Made by a program: the position numbers and the translations under genes
Notes under the pieces: generated by a model
What the model was told of the DNA's origin: nothing
Seen by the model: the letters and a program-made list of their open reading frames with translations, nothing else
Databases searched by the model: none
Part shown: piece by piece, positions 43,292 through 54,141 of the stretch
Numbering within the stretch: position 1 is the first letter of the stretch
How the letters are laid out: every line of letters starts with the position of its first letter
From: Gammaproteobacteria bacterium
GTDB taxonomy: Bacteria > Pseudomonadota > Gammaproteobacteria > Steroidobacterales > Foliamicaceae
DNA length: 64,000 nucleotides
Direction of reading: 5' to 3'
Assembly (NCBI GenBank): GCA_009844425.1
Contig: VYBN01000046.1
Location: 1-64,000, forward strand

Positions 43292-44593
43292 TCAATCGCC
43301 GGACAGCAGTTCTTCCAGCACGGCGGCGGCGGCCAGCACCCGCATGTCGGCGAACCGAGCGCCCACGAACTGCACGCCAACCGGGAGGCCCGACGGCCCC
43401 GCAAGGCCCGGAACCGTCACGCACGGCAGCTGCAGCGCCGTGAACAGCCGGTTGAACGTGGCCTCGCCGTTTCCGTCCCGGCGCGGGACCGCTTCGCCCG
43501 GCACCGAAGCCGTCAGCCAGGCGTCGTAGTCGGCCAGGCGCCGGTCGAACACCGGGCGCAGGCCGCCGATCCCGTCGTAGGCCTCGGCCATCGCCCGCGG
43601 CGTGATCCCGCGGTTGACCTCGACCTCCTCGATGATGTCATCGTGCAGACCCTGCTTGCCGGCGCCGTACTCGGCCAGCAGCGAGATGCGCGCCTCGCCG
43701 TGCATGATCACGTCCTGCCATTCGTTCAGATTCTCCGCGTCCGGGATTTCCTCGATCTCCCCGACGCCATGCCCCGCGGCAGCAAGCCTGTCCGCCGCGG
43801 TCTCCACGGCCGAGCGGCTGGCCGGTTCCGCGTCGGGCCAGTAGGGCGTGCGGTAAAGCCCGATACGCAGGCCGCGGCCTGCTTCGGGCGCCCGCCATTC
43901 GCCCAGGTCCAGGACTTCCCCGGTGCGCGCCAGCAGTTCCACGTCCTCGGCCATCCAGCCTACCGTGTCGAGGCTGGGCGCATGCAGCCACAGTCCCTGC
44001 ACCGGCACCCGGCCGTACGTGGGCTTGAAGCCGGCCACGCCGCAGAACGAAGCCGGCCGGATCACCGAACCGCCGGTCTGCGTTCCCAGCCCCATGGGCG
44101 CCATGCCGGTGGCCACGGCGGCGCCGGAACCCGCCGACGAGCCGCCCGGGGTGCGCCTGGGATCGTGCGGGTTGGCGGTGGGCGGGTCGCGGCCGATGCC
44201 GGCGAATTCGACGGTGTCCGCCTTGCCCAGCAGTACGCATCCCGCCTGGCGCAGCAGTCGCACGCAGGCCGCGTCCTGCTCGGCGCGCCGGCCCTCGTAG
44301 CGCAGCGAACCGCGCTGCGTGGGCAGGTCCACCGTATCGATCACGTCCTTGACCGCGAACGGCAAGCCGTGCAGCGCGCTGCGCGGTCCGCGCAGTTCGC
44401 GCTCGCGGTCCCGGGCCCGTGCTTCGCCCAGCGCCCGCTCCGCGTCGAAGGCCGCGAATGCCCGCACGTCCTTTTCGCGGGCCTCGTAGCGCGCGATGCA
44501 ACGCTCGACCGCCTGTTCGCTGGAGACCTCGCCGCGCGCCAGCCTCGCCCACAGACCCCGCGACCGGAAGCCGGAGTCCGGATTGCGCTTCAT
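43292..44593 (-). CDS. Amidase-signature family hydrolase
   Basis: A 433-aa amidase. Catalytic Ser-cisSer-Lys residues are present: LPFAVKDVIDT (Lys), PGGSSAGSGAAVATGMAPMG (the GSS motif) and GLGTQTGGSVIRPASFCGVAGFKPTYGRV (the other Ser). It would hydrolyse a linear amide, fitting a step after HyuAB ring opening. GatA is unlikely, as no GatB or GatC is near. It converges with PrpD. Confidence 0.92.
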   Translation of the reverse strand: MKRNPDSGFRSRGLWARLARGEVSSEQAVERCIARYEAREKDVRAFAAFDAERALGEARARDRERELRGPRSALHGLPFAVKDVIDTVDLPTQRGSLRYEGRRAEQDAACVRLLRQAGCVLLGKADTVEFAGIGRDPPTANPHDPRRTPGGSSAGSGAAVATGMAPMGLGTQTGGSVIRPASFCGVAGFKPTYGRVPVQGLWLHAPSLDTVGWMAEDVELLARTGEVLDLGEWRAPEAGRGLRIGLYRTPYWPDAEPASRSAVETAADRLAAAGHGVGEIEEIPDAENLNEWQDVIMHGEARISLLAEYGAGKQGLHDDIIEEVEVNRGITPRAMAEAYDGIGGLRPVFDRRLADYDAWLTASVPGEAVPRRDGNGEATFNRLFTALQLPCVTVPGLAGPSGLPVGVQFVGARFADMRVLAAAAVLEELLSGD

Positions 44594-44669
44594 GGATGTG
44601 GTCCGGCCATAGTCGGGTCCGACGCCTTGCCGCCGACCATTATGGCCGCTCCCCGGCGGCGGACTGCCG

Positions 44670-45449
44670 TCAGTGGGCTTCGTCGACGATGTGCAGATTG
44701 ACGCCCTGGTTGGCCAATTGCCGGGCGATGTCGGGGGGAATGCCCGCGTCCGTCACCAGCGTGTCGATCCGGTCGAACTTGCAGATGATGTGCGAGCAGC
44801 GCTTGCCAAATTTCGACGAGTCCGACACCAGGATGATCTCGCTGGCCATGTTGCACATCCGGCGGTTCAGGCTGGCCTCCTGCGCGAAGTGAGTGGTCAC
44901 TCCAACCCCGGTATCGATACCGTCGGCGCCGAGAACCAGCTTGTCGAAATGCATGTGCCGCAGGCCTTCCTCGGCATGCTTGCCGTAGAAGCTCAGCGAC
45001 CGGGTGCGCAGGATTCCACCCGTGACGAGAATTTCAAGGTGCTGGGCCCGGGCCAGCGCCGACGCTACGTTCAGGCCGTTGGTGACGACCGTCAGGTCGT
45101 GATGGTCCAGCAGGCAAAGAGCCACTTCCTCGGTCGTCGTGCCGGAGTCCAGGGCTATCGTGTGGGCGTCGCTGCCGATCATTCCCGCAACCGCGCGCCC
45201 GAGGCGCCGCTTGACGGACAGGTTGTCCTTGTGCCGCTCCTGCATGGAAAGCTCGCGGGTCAGCCGGTTGCTGGCGACGGCGCCGCCGCGGGCGCGCACG
45301 ACCAGCCCCTTGCTGTTCAGCGCGTTCAGATCGTTGCGTATCGTGACTTGCGAAACATTGAGCATCCGGGCCAGTTCTTCCACCCCTACCTTGCCCTTGG
45401 ACTCAGTCTGGCGCACGATTTCGGAGCGCCTTTCGATCAGGCTCAACAT
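44670..45449 (-). CDS. DeoR-family transcriptional regulator
   Basis: A 259-aa DeoR/GlpR-type protein: IERRSEIVRQTESKGKVGVEELARMLNVSQVTIRNDLNALNSKGLVVRARGGAV is the HTH plus family signature. The sugar-phosphate-sensing domain holds ALDSGTTTEEVA, VVTNGLNVASAL and LGADGIDTGVGVTTH. It likely regulates the divergent cox-type operon or the amidase. ATG 45449 gives the family's normal start (MLSLIERR). In-frame TTG codons in a tandem repeat just upstream could give longer N-termini. Confidence 0.9.
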   Translation of the reverse strand: MLSLIERRSEIVRQTESKGKVGVEELARMLNVSQVTIRNDLNALNSKGLVVRARGGAVASNRLTRELSMQERHKDNLSVKRRLGRAVAGMIGSDAHTIALDSGTTTEEVALCLLDHHDLTVVTNGLNVASALARAQHLEILVTGGILRTRSLSFYGKHAEEGLRHMHFDKLVLGADGIDTGVGVTTHFAQEASLNRRMCNMASEIILVSDSSKFGKRCSHIICKFDRIDTLVTDAGIPPDIARQLANQGVNLHIVDEAH

Positions 45450-45503
45450 GAATTCCCCCCGGCTCAATGTGAATTCCCCCCGGCTCAATGTGAATTCCCC
45501 CCG
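45441..45503. repeat. Three tandem 21-bp units over the DeoR gene start
   Basis: Units 45441-45461, 45462-45482 and 45483-45503 differ by at most two bases. On the minus strand each gives TTGAGCCGGGGGGAATTC plus three bases: a G-run that can act as ribosome-binding site and a start-like codon. The ATG used lies in the first unit. Confidence 0.85.
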
Positions 45504-45671
45504 GTTGAGGCGAAATCCTAATCACTTGCGTTTATTTTCACAACCGGCGCCCGCAGCCGCAGCGAAGGCATTGCCAGGCGCAAGCACTACGCGCGCGATG
45601 GCCCGGATCCGCGCGTTCGCCGCAACGCTTGCGGTTACGATAGCGCCCGAATCCGTTTCCGGTCCGCAACG

Positions 45672-46265
45672 ATGGAGATCAGGGGAGAACAAAGCCTGTC
45701 GCACCCGCGCGAAGACGTGTGGGCGGCGCTGATCGACCCGGACGTGCTGGGCGCCTGCGTGCCCGGCTGCAAGTCCTTCGAGCGGGTGTCCGAGGACCAC
45801 TACCGCGCCGCCATGCAGGCCGATATCGGCCCGGTGAGCGCAGGATTCGAAGTCGAGATACGGATAGCCGATCCGGATCCGCCGCACTCCTACCGCCTGG
45901 AAGGCAATGCCAAGGCGGCCGTCGGCTTCGGCCGCGGCCAGGCCGACGTTCGCCTGGAGGAAGACGGCCGGGGCGGAACGAAGCTCAGCTACGTGGCGAA
46001 ACTGCAACTGGGGGGGAAACTGGCGCAGGTCGGATCGCGCCTGTTGTCGGGCATTACGCGAAAGATCGCGGCGAACTTCTTCGAGCGCTTCGCACAGGTG
46101 CTGGAGGGCAAGCGGCCGGTCGGCGCGGCGCGGGCGAAACGGCCGGGAGTCTGGTTCCAGGTGGCCCTGGGCCGGGTCTTCCGGAACCGGGCATTGCGTT
46201 GGGCCGTTCCGGCGGTGCTGCTCGGCCTGGCGGCGCTTGCCGTTCTCCTGTTGTTGACTTCGTGA
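45672..46265 (+). CDS. coxG: CoxG-like SRPBCC protein with C-terminal anchor
   Basis: A 197-aa protein of the CO-dehydrogenase subunit G family (START-like): MEIRGEQSLSHPREDVWAALIDPDVLGACVPGCKSFERVSE is the signature, then GKLAQVGSRLLSGITRKIAANFFERFAQVLEG. A C-terminal hydrophobic helix (WAVPAVLLGLAALAVLLLLTS) anchors it. CoxG in carboxydotrophs binds the enzyme to the membrane. It heads the molybdenum-hydroxylase operon. Divergent from the DeoR gene. Confidence 0.87.
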   Translation: MEIRGEQSLSHPREDVWAALIDPDVLGACVPGCKSFERVSEDHYRAAMQADIGPVSAGFEVEIRIADPDPPHSYRLEGNAKAAVGFGRGQADVRLEEDGRGGTKLSYVAKLQLGGKLAQVGSRLLSGITRKIAANFFERFAQVLEGKRPVGAARAKRPGVWFQVALGRVFRNRALRWAVPAVLLGLAALAVLLLLTS

Positions 46266-46358
46266 TTGGCGTTATTATCGGAAGCGGTGTGGTCGGAAGG
46301 CACGCCAGGGTCCGGCGATAGCCGGATGAGGGTAATCGCAAGTTAAGGAGGGGCGGGA

Positions 46359-46834
<476 letters not shown>

Positions 46835-46838
<4 letters not shown>

Positions 46839-49231
46839 CCGGCGGCATGGGGATCGGCGTCTCGGCGCCACGCACCGAGGACCGGCGCTTCATCACCGGC
46901 CGGGGCCGGTATGTGGACGACATCAATCTGCGCTCGCAGCAGTACGCCTGGTTCGTGCGCTCGCCCCACCCGCATGCCGAGGTTCGCGGCGTGGACGCGG
47001 CGGACGCCCTGAAGATGCCCGGCGTAACGGCGGTGCTTACGGGAGCGGACATGCAGGCCGACGATATCGGACCGCTGCCCGTGGCCTGGGGCATTACCAG
47101 CCGGGACGGCTCGCCCGCCTTTGAGCCCGAGTACCCGGCGCTGGCCACCGACCGGGTGCGTTACGTGGGCAACCCGGTGGCGGTGGTGGTGGCCGAATCG
47201 CGGACCCAGGCCCGGGATGCCGCCGAGATGGTGAATGTGGACTACGAGGAACTCGAGTCCATGTCCAGCGCGACGGCCGCGATGGAGGAAGGCGCGCCGC
47301 TGATCCATGAGGGCGCCCCCGGCAATATGTGCTTCGACTGGGAGTGGCTGCCGGCGGCCATGGCGCCGGACGCCAGGAGCAACACGGACAAGGCTTTCGA
47401 GGAGGCCGCGCACGTCGTGTCGCTGGAGCTGGTGAACAACCGGCTGGCCCCGAACGCGATGGAACCGCGCGCCAGCCTGGCGGACTTCAATCCGGCCACC
47501 GGCCAGCTCACGCTCTATACGACCAGCCAGAACCCGCACGTCAACCGGCTGCTGCTGTGCACCGCCACGCTGAAGATGCCCGAGCACAAGGTGCGCGTGG
47601 TGGCGCCGGATGTCGGCGGCGGTTTCGGGTCGAAGATTTACCACTACGCCGAGGAACTGACCGTTTGCTGGGCTTCGCGGCGGCTGAGGGTCCCGGTCAA
47701 GTGGACCGCCGAACGCAGCGAGTCGTTCCTGGCCGACGCGCAGGGCCGCGACCACGTGACCCGCGTGGAACTGGCGCTGGACGCCGATGCGCACTTCACC
47801 GGCATGCGGGTGGACACCGTTGCCAACCTGGGCGGATGGCTGTCCGCTTTCGGCCCGGCCATTCCCACGGTGTTCTATGCGCCCCTGCTCGCGGGGGTCT
47901 ACCGGACTCCCAACATCTACGTGACCGTCAAGGGCGTGTTCACCAACACCACGCCCACCGACGCCTACCGGGGCGCCGGGCGCCCCGAGGCCTGTTACGC
48001 GGTGGAGCGGGCCGTGGACGAGGCCGCGGTGCAGATCGGCATGGATCCGGCCGAACTGCGCCGGCGCAATTTCATTCAGCCCGACGAGTTTCCCTATCAG
48101 TCGCCGGTGGGGCAGCTCTACGACTCGGGCGATTTCGAAGGCTGCCTGGACCTGGCCAGGGAACTGAACGGTTATGAAGAATTCGCCGAACGGCGGAGGC
48201 AGAGCCAGGCCCGGGGCAAACTGCGCGGCCGCGGCATGTGCTTCTACATCGAAGCCTGCGGAGCCGCCCCGTCGCAGGCCGCCGGGCAGCTGGGCGCGCG
48301 CGCCGGGCTCTACGAGGTCGCCACCGTCCGGGTGCATCCTTCCGGAAGCGTGCAGGTCCTGACCGGGGCCCACAGCCACGGCCAGAGCCACGAGACCACC
48401 TTCGCGCAGATCGTCGCCGAGCGGCTGGGCATCGATTTCGGCAACGTGGAAATTGTCCACGGCGATACCGGCGAGATCCCGTTCGGAATGGGCACCTACG
48501 GTTCCCGGTCGCTGGCCGTGGGCGGAACCGCCCTGTACAAGGCCCTCGACAAGGTGGAGGAAAAGGGACGCAAGATCGCCGCGCATCTGCTCGAGGCGGA
48601 GGCGGCCGATATCGAGTTCACCGACGGGCAGTTCCGGGTGGCCGGCACCGACCGCGCGGTGCCCTTCGGGGACGTCGCGCTGGCGGCCTACGTGCCGCAC
48701 AACTATCCGCTGCAGGAACTGGAGCCGGGTCTGGAGGAGACGGCGTTCTTCGATCCCGAGAATTTCACCTTCCCGTCGGGCTGCTACATCTGCGAGGTCG
48801 AAGTGGACCGGCAAACGGGCGAAGTCGAGTTGTGCGATTTCGTTGCCGCCGACGACTTCGGCAACATCATCAATCCCATGGTGGTGGAAGGACAGGTGCA
48901 CGGCGGACTGGCGCAGGGCATCGGGCAGGCGCTGCTGGAGCACTGCCGGTACACGCCCGAAGGCCAGTTGCTGAGCGGTTCGTACATGGATTACTGCATG
49001 CCGCGAGCGGACGATCTGCCGAATTTCGTCGTGGCCACGCGCTGCACGCCCACGCCCTTCAATCCGCTGGGGGTCAAGGGTTGCGGGGAAGCCGGCGCCA
49101 TCGGCGCGCCACCGGCGGTGATCAACGCCGTGCTTGATGCGCTGCGCCCGCTGGGCGTTACGCACATCGACATGCCGGCCACGCCGCAGGCCGTTTGGCA
49201 GGCGATCCAGGCCGCCCAGTCCGGTGATTGA
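46835..49231 (+). CDS. coxL: Molybdopterin subunit, form II CoxL-like
   Basis: A 798-aa catalytic subunit of the xanthine dehydrogenase family. [13 protein letters not shown] opens it; [24 protein letters not shown] and [19 protein letters not shown] (catalytic Glu) are conserved. The active-site loop reads [17 protein letters not shown], so it is form II (AYRGAGR), without the AYxCSFR motif of true CO dehydrogenase. The substrate is thus likely an N-heterocycle or aldehyde, not CO. It needs Moco, for which moaB and moeA lie in this window. Confidence 0.94.
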
Positions 49232-49258
49232 GACCGGCGAGTAGAGGAGGACAGAGCA

Positions 49259-50056
49259 ATGCGCGAATTCAATTACTACCGCGCCGGGTCGGTGCGCGAC
49301 GCGGCCAAGCGCCTCGGCGCGAGCGGGAACGCAATGCTGCTGGCCGGCGGAATGACCCTGTTGCCGGCGCTCAAGATGCGCCTGAACGAACCCGGCGAAC
49401 TGATCGACCTGGCCGGGATCGATGAACTCAGGGGCGTCAAGCTGACCCGCAAGGGGGCCCACATCGGCGCCACCACAACGCACGCGGAAGTTGCGGGCAA
49501 CGTGGAGTTGCGGGCCGCGGTTCCGGTGCTGCCGCATGCCGCCGAGTCGATCGGGGATCCGCAGGTGCGCAATCGCGGCACGCTGGGCGGTTCGCTGGCC
49601 AACAACGACCCGGCGGCCGACTATCCGGCGGTGGCCCTGGCCCTGGGTGCGACCATTTTCACCAACAAGCGCAAGATTTCCGCGGACGATTTCTTTGTCG
49701 GGATGTTCGAGACGGCCCTGGGGCGCGGAGAAGTGGTCACGCAGGTTCTGTTCCCGAAACCGCAACGGGCGGGCTACGCGAAATTCCCCAACCCGGCCAC
49801 GCGCTACGCACTCGTGGGCGTCTGCGTGGCGCAGTTCAAGACCGGCGTTCGGGTGGCCGTGACCGGCGCCGGCGCATCGGTGTACCGGCTGCCGGAATTC
49901 GAGGACGCGCTGGATGCCGACTTCTCCGAAGTTGCGCTGGACGGGCTCACGGCTTCGGCGGCGAACCTGAACGACGACATGCATGCCGGCGCCGACTATC
50001 GCGCGCACCTGGTGAGCGTCATGGCCCGCCGCGCCGTCTCGCTGGCCCTCGACTGA
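49259..50056 (+). CDS. coxM: FAD subunit of CoxSLM-type hydroxylase
   Basis: A 265-aa FAD-binding protein. [14 protein letters not shown] is the first FAD motif (AGG-S/T-L pattern) and [20 protein letters not shown] the second (TxGGxxA). It hands electrons from CoxS to an acceptor such as quinone or cytochrome. It follows coxL by 27 bases with GAGGA upstream. Length is slightly shorter than average but complete. Confidence 0.94.
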   Translation: MREFNYYRAGSVRDAAKRLGASGNAMLLAGGMTLLPALKMRLNEPGELIDLAGIDELRGVKLTRKGAHIGATTTHAEVAGNVELRAAVPVLPHAAESIGDPQVRNRGTLGGSLANNDPAADYPAVALALGATIFTNKRKISADDFFVGMFETALGRGEVVTQVLFPKPQRAGYAKFPNPATRYALVGVCVAQFKTGVRVAVTGAGASVYRLPEFEDALDADFSEVALDGLTASAANLNDDMHAGADYRAHLVSVMARRAVSLALD

Positions 50057-50061
50057 CAGGT

Positions 50062-50949
50062 TTGACCGCAACACCGGACTCCGTGGAGCAGGTTGGCGGC
50101 CTGCTCGAGGGGCAGGACTACATCGCCGGCGACCGCCTGAGCACGGCAGTTTTCCTGGCCCTCAGCCTCAGGCGTCCGTTGTTCCTCGAGGGCGAGGCCG
50201 GCGTCGGCAAGACCGAACTGGGCGTGGCGCTGGCCGCGGCGCTGGGACGCCGGCTCATCCGCCTGCAGTGCCACGAGGGACTGGACCTGGCCGGGGCGGC
50301 GTACGAGTGGAACCATGCGCGCCAGATTCTGGCCATTCGTCTGGCGGAGGCCGAGGAGCGCGTGGACGAGATGGCGAAGGACCTCTACTCCCGCGAATAC
50401 CTGATCGAACGTCCGCTGCTCGAGGCGCTGTCGCCTTTTCCCGAGGGACCGCCGGTGCTACTGGTGGACGAACTGGACCGCGCCGACGAGCCGTTTGAGG
50501 CTTATCTGCTTGAATTCCTGTCCGATTTCCGGATGAGCATTCCGGAACTGGGGGAGGTCCGGGCGCCCGAGGCGCCGGTCGTAGTGCTGACTTCCAATCG
50601 CACCCGCGAGGTGCACGACGCGCTCAAGCGCCGCTGCCTCTACTGCTGGGTGGACTACCCGACGCAAGCCGCCGAGGAACGCATCCTCCAGGCCCGCGTG
50701 CCGGGACTGCCCGAGGTCCTGCGCGCTAAGGTGGCCGGTTTCGTCCAGGGCCTGCGCAAGGAAGGCCTGTTCAAGTCGCCGGGCGTGTCGGAAACGCTGG
50801 ACTGGGCAGAATCGCTGATGGCCATGGGCGCCCGCGAAGTGGACACGCAAGCGGTCTCGGAGACTCTCGGCGCCCTGCTCAAGTACCAGGAGGACCTGGA
50901 GCAGGTCGACAAGTCGGTCGTGGATCGCCTCCTTGCCGCCTCTGCCTGA
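50062..50949 (+). CDS. coxD: CoxD-like MoxR AAA+ ATPase
   Basis: A 295-aa MoxR-family ATPase: PLFLEGEAGVGKTELGVALAAALG (Walker A), VLLVDELDRADEPFEAYLLEFLSDF (Walker B) and VVLTSNRTREVHDALKRRCLYCW (sensor). CoxD matures the active site of CO dehydrogenases with a VWA partner, CoxE. The start is TTG 50062, five bases after the coxM stop. In standard operons coxE follows directly. Here it lies 6.5 kb away, after the restriction-modification genes. Confidence 0.93.
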   Translation: MTATPDSVEQVGGLLEGQDYIAGDRLSTAVFLALSLRRPLFLEGEAGVGKTELGVALAAALGRRLIRLQCHEGLDLAGAAYEWNHARQILAIRLAEAEERVDEMAKDLYSREYLIERPLLEALSPFPEGPPVLLVDELDRADEPFEAYLLEFLSDFRMSIPELGEVRAPEAPVVVLTSNRTREVHDALKRRCLYCWVDYPTQAAEERILQARVPGLPEVLRAKVAGFVQGLRKEGLFKSPGVSETLDWAESLMAMGAREVDTQAVSETLGALLKYQEDLEQVDKSVVDRLLAASA

Positions 50950-50952
50950 ACA

Positions 50953-50978
50953 CGGGGGGGAGGCCGTCCCGCCCTCCA
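50953..50978. repeat. Partial REP-like repeat, copy 9
   Basis: One stem of the family (GGGGGGAGGCCGTCCCGCCC type) three bases after the coxD stop; the second half is missing where the restriction module begins. Confidence 0.55.
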
Positions 50979-51039
50979 CCCTCAAATACATACATTTAAT
51001 GACAAGCATTGCGCGGGCAGGGTTGGTATTCTTCGCGTC

Positions 51040-54000
51040 GTGACGGATTTTTTCGCACAGCCCATCCTTAACTCGCCGTATCAGGCGCCCCGCGAGTATT
51101 GGGAGCTGGACAGCGAGCGCAGGCCAACGGGGAAAAAGATCACAGGCCGCCGGCCCGCCCAATACATCACGGCAGTTCCCGCAGCAAAGATAAGTGGCCA
51201 GGCAAGGTTGACGCTGCATGAGACCATCACTTCCGACGGCGGGCAGGAATACGATCCCATGCCCGTCATCGACGAAATACGCAGCCATCTTGATAAATGG
51301 CGGCGCCTGCCTGTAGAGCAGTGCGGAGTCACGCCGGTTACGGTGCAGTTGCTGCGGCACTGGCGGGAGCACGACTTTTTGGGACGCCGTCCGTTTTTCT
51401 GTCAGATTGAGGCGGCAGAAACGATCATCTGGCTCACGGAAGTGGCAGGCTGCATTAGCGGCCGCGGCCCGTCAGCCTACAAGGGAATCCGCGAACACTT
51501 GCGGGGCGCAAACGAGCATGCCAATCCGGGGCTGTTACGAATTGCCCTGAAGCTCGCCACCGGCGCAGGGAAAACAACAGTAATGGCCATGCTGATTGCG
51601 TGGCAGACGCTGAATGCGCTGCGTTCGGCCAACAGTCCCCGATTCACGCGGGGTTTTCTCGTGGTGACGCCAGGCATCACCATTCGAGATCGCTTGCGCG
51701 TGCTGCTGCCCAACGATCCGGACAGCTATTACGTGAAGCACGATCTCGTTCCGCACGGTATGCGGCCCGACATGCAGCGTGCCAAAATCGTCATCACCAA
51801 CTATCACGCTTTTCTCCGCCGCGAACGCACCAAGCTGGCGAAGGGCAATCGGGCCCTGCTCAAGGGCCACGGACCGGAAGTTTCAACGCTGGAAACCGAG
51901 GGCCAGATGCTGCAGCGCGTTTGCCGCGAACTGATGGGCCTGAAGAACATTCTGGTGCTGAACGACGAGGCGCATCACTGCTACAGGGAGAAGCCGGGGG
52001 AGTCCGAGGAAGATGCACAGAAAGGCGACGAACGCGAGGAAGCGAAGAAAAATGTCGAAGCGGCGCGAGTGTGGATTGCCGGGATCGAAGCCGTGCAGAG
52101 CCAGATTGGCGTTCGGTCCGTTCTCGATCTGTCCGCCACGCCCTTTTTCCTCAGCGGCTCCGGCTACCGCGAAGGCACGCTGTTCCCCTGGACGGCGAGT
52201 GATTTCTCGCTGCTCGAGGCGATTGAATGCGGAATCGTCAAGCTGCCACGGGTGCCAGTGGCGGACAACGCCGGCATGGCCGAAATGCCACGCTACCGGG
52301 AGCTGTGGCGGCACATCGGCCCCAACATGCCGAAAAAGAACTCCGCCAAAACCGGCCAACTGGACCCGCTTGGCCTGCCAAAGGACCTCCGGGGCGCCAT
52401 CGATGCCCTCTACGGGCACTACGCGGCTACCTTCGAGGCTTGGCAGGAAGCGGAAATCGAAGTGCCACCGGTCTTTATCGTGGTGTGCAACAACATGGCC
52501 GCTTCCGAGCTGGTTTACCGGTTCATGGCAGGGTTTGAGCGTGCGGCGGAGAACGGCGCGCAGCTTCCTCCGCACCGGGGTTTACCGCTGTTCAGCAATT
52601 ACGACGAAGCGGGGCAACGCCTTGCCCGTCCGCGCACGCTGCTGATCAACAGCGAACAATTGGAGTCCGGCGAGGCACTGGACAAGACGTTCCGCGCCGC
52701 GCACGCGGAGGAAATCGTGCGGTTCCGCCGAGAGCGGGTGGAGCGCGAGCGGGATTCTGCCGCCGGTGAAAGCCTCACCGACGCTGACCTTCTGCGCGAA
52801 GTGATGAACACGGTGGGCAAGTCCGGGCGTTTGGGCGGGGACATTCGCTGCGTGGTGTCGGTGGCGATGCTGTCGGAAGGATGGGACGCCAATACCGTGA
52901 CCCATGTCCTGGGCGTGCGGGCTTTCGGCACCCAACTACTTTGTGAGCAGGTGGTGGGCAGGGCGTTGCGCCGGCAGTCCTATGAACTCAACGAGAAAGG
53001 CTTGTTCGATGTGGAGTACGCCGATGTGCTGGGCGTGCCGTTCGACTTTGCCGCCGAGCCCATCGTAGTGACGCCAATCAAGCCGAAACGCACCGTGCAT
53101 GTGCATGCCGTGCAACCCGAGCGTGACAAGCTGGCCATTGAGTTCCCGCGGGTGGAAGGCTACGCCTACGAGCTTCCAGAAGACCACCTTACGGCAGAGT
53201 TCAACCACGATTCCACCCTCACGCTAACCCCGGAAAAAGTCGGCCCCACGCAAACGCACACCAAAGGCATACTCGGAGAAGGCGCAATTCTCACACCCAG
53301 CGACCTTCAGGCCGCGCGTCCGGCCACCGTGGCGTTCCACCTCGCCAAACGGCTCTTGGAAAAGCATTTCCGCGGCGCCAACGGCCTGCCCAAGATGCAC
53401 CTCATGGGCGATCTTCTGCGCATCGCGCGCCAGTGGCTGGATGGCGGCCATCTGGTATGCAGAGGGGGAACGCGTCCGGCCCAACTGCTTTATGCGGTGC
53501 TTGCAGACGATGCCTGCGAGCGCATCCACGCCGGCATCGCTCGCTCGGCCGGCGAACGGCAAATCCGCGCAGTGCTCGATCCCTACAATCCCCACGGCTC
53601 CACCGCCGAGGTGGACTTTCGTACCTCAAGGCAAACGCGCTGGTCCACCAATCCCGCCTTGTGCCACGTGAACTGGGCCGTGTGCGACGGAGGCTGGGAG
53701 ATTGAGTTCTGCCGTATCCTCGAATCCCACCCCCGCGTGCGCGCCTACGTGAAGAACGAAGGCATGGGATTTTCCGTTCCTTACCGCATGGGCGGCATTG
53801 CGCGGCGCTACTTCCCGGACTTCATCGCGCGCTTGGACGACGGTGTTGATGAGCCGATGAATCTGGTAGTGGAAATCAAGGGCAAGCGCGAGGATGACGC
53901 CATTATCAAGGCGGAAACCATGCGCACGTCCTGGGTGCCCGGTGTGAACCAGCTCGCAGAGTTCGGCCGCTGGGATTTCCTGGAATTGACGAATATCGAA

Positions 54001-54141
54001 ACCATGGAGGAGGACTTTCACCGCTGGTTTGCCCAGCATGCCCGCTGCCCCGCCGTTCGGGCCACCCACCACGCCATTCTGCTGGGCGGCAGCATGCCGT
54101 ACCTGCAGGACATTCCGCGCCGCAGAAGTGAGGCCGTGTAA
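51040..54141 (+). CDS. res: Type III-like restriction endonuclease subunit
   Basis: A 1033-aa superfamily 2 helicase plus nuclease. LKLATGAGKTTVMAMLIAWQTL is motif I, LNDEAHHCYREK motif II (DEAH), VLDLSATPFFLSG motif III and MLSEGWDANTVTHVLGVRAFGTQLLCEQVVGRALRR motif VI. The C-terminus carries a PD-(D/E)xK nuclease: RRYFPDFIAR followed by LVVEIKGKR. It resembles the BPTD_3080-type restriction family. Works with the mod gene at 54538 in cutting unmodified DNA. Start GTG 51040; no clear ribosome-binding site. Confidence 0.88.
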   Translation: MTDFFAQPILNSPYQAPREYWELDSERRPTGKKITGRRPAQYITAVPAAKISGQARLTLHETITSDGGQEYDPMPVIDEIRSHLDKWRRLPVEQCGVTPVTVQLLRHWREHDFLGRRPFFCQIEAAETIIWLTEVAGCISGRGPSAYKGIREHLRGANEHANPGLLRIALKLATGAGKTTVMAMLIAWQTLNALRSANSPRFTRGFLVVTPGITIRDRLRVLLPNDPDSYYVKHDLVPHGMRPDMQRAKIVITNYHAFLRRERTKLAKGNRALLKGHGPEVSTLETEGQMLQRVCRELMGLKNILVLNDEAHHCYREKPGESEEDAQKGDEREEAKKNVEAARVWIAGIEAVQSQIGVRSVLDLSATPFFLSGSGYREGTLFPWTASDFSLLEAIECGIVKLPRVPVADNAGMAEMPRYRELWRHIGPNMPKKNSAKTGQLDPLGLPKDLRGAIDALYGHYAATFEAWQEAEIEVPPVFIVVCNNMAASELVYRFMAGFERAAENGAQLPPHRGLPLFSNYDEAGQRLARPRTLLINSEQLESGEALDKTFRAAHAEEIVRFRRERVERERDSAAGESLTDADLLREVMNTVGKSGRLGGDIRCVVSVAMLSEGWDANTVTHVLGVRAFGTQLLCEQVVGRALRRQSYELNEKGLFDVEYADVLGVPFDFAAEPIVVTPIKPKRTVHVHAVQPERDKLAIEFPRVEGYAYELPEDHLTAEFNHDSTLTLTPEKVGPTQTHTKGILGEGAILTPSDLQAARPATVAFHLAKRLLEKHFRGANGLPKMHLMGDLLRIARQWLDGGHLVCRGGTRPAQLLYAVLADDACERIHAGIARSAGERQIRAVLDPYNPHGSTAEVDFRTSRQTRWSTNPALCHVNWAVCDGGWEIEFCRILESHPRVRAYVKNEGMGFSVPYRMGGIARRYFPDFIARLDDGVDEPMNLVVEIKGKREDDAIIKAETMRTSWVPGVNQLAEFGRWDFLELTNIETMEEDFHRWFAQHARCPAVRATHHAILLGGSMPYLQDIPRRRSEAV

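Noticed and set aside
45441-45503. CRISPR array
   Set aside because: The three units are directly adjacent with no spacers and lie over a gene start. No CRISPR array or cas gene was seen anywhere in the window.
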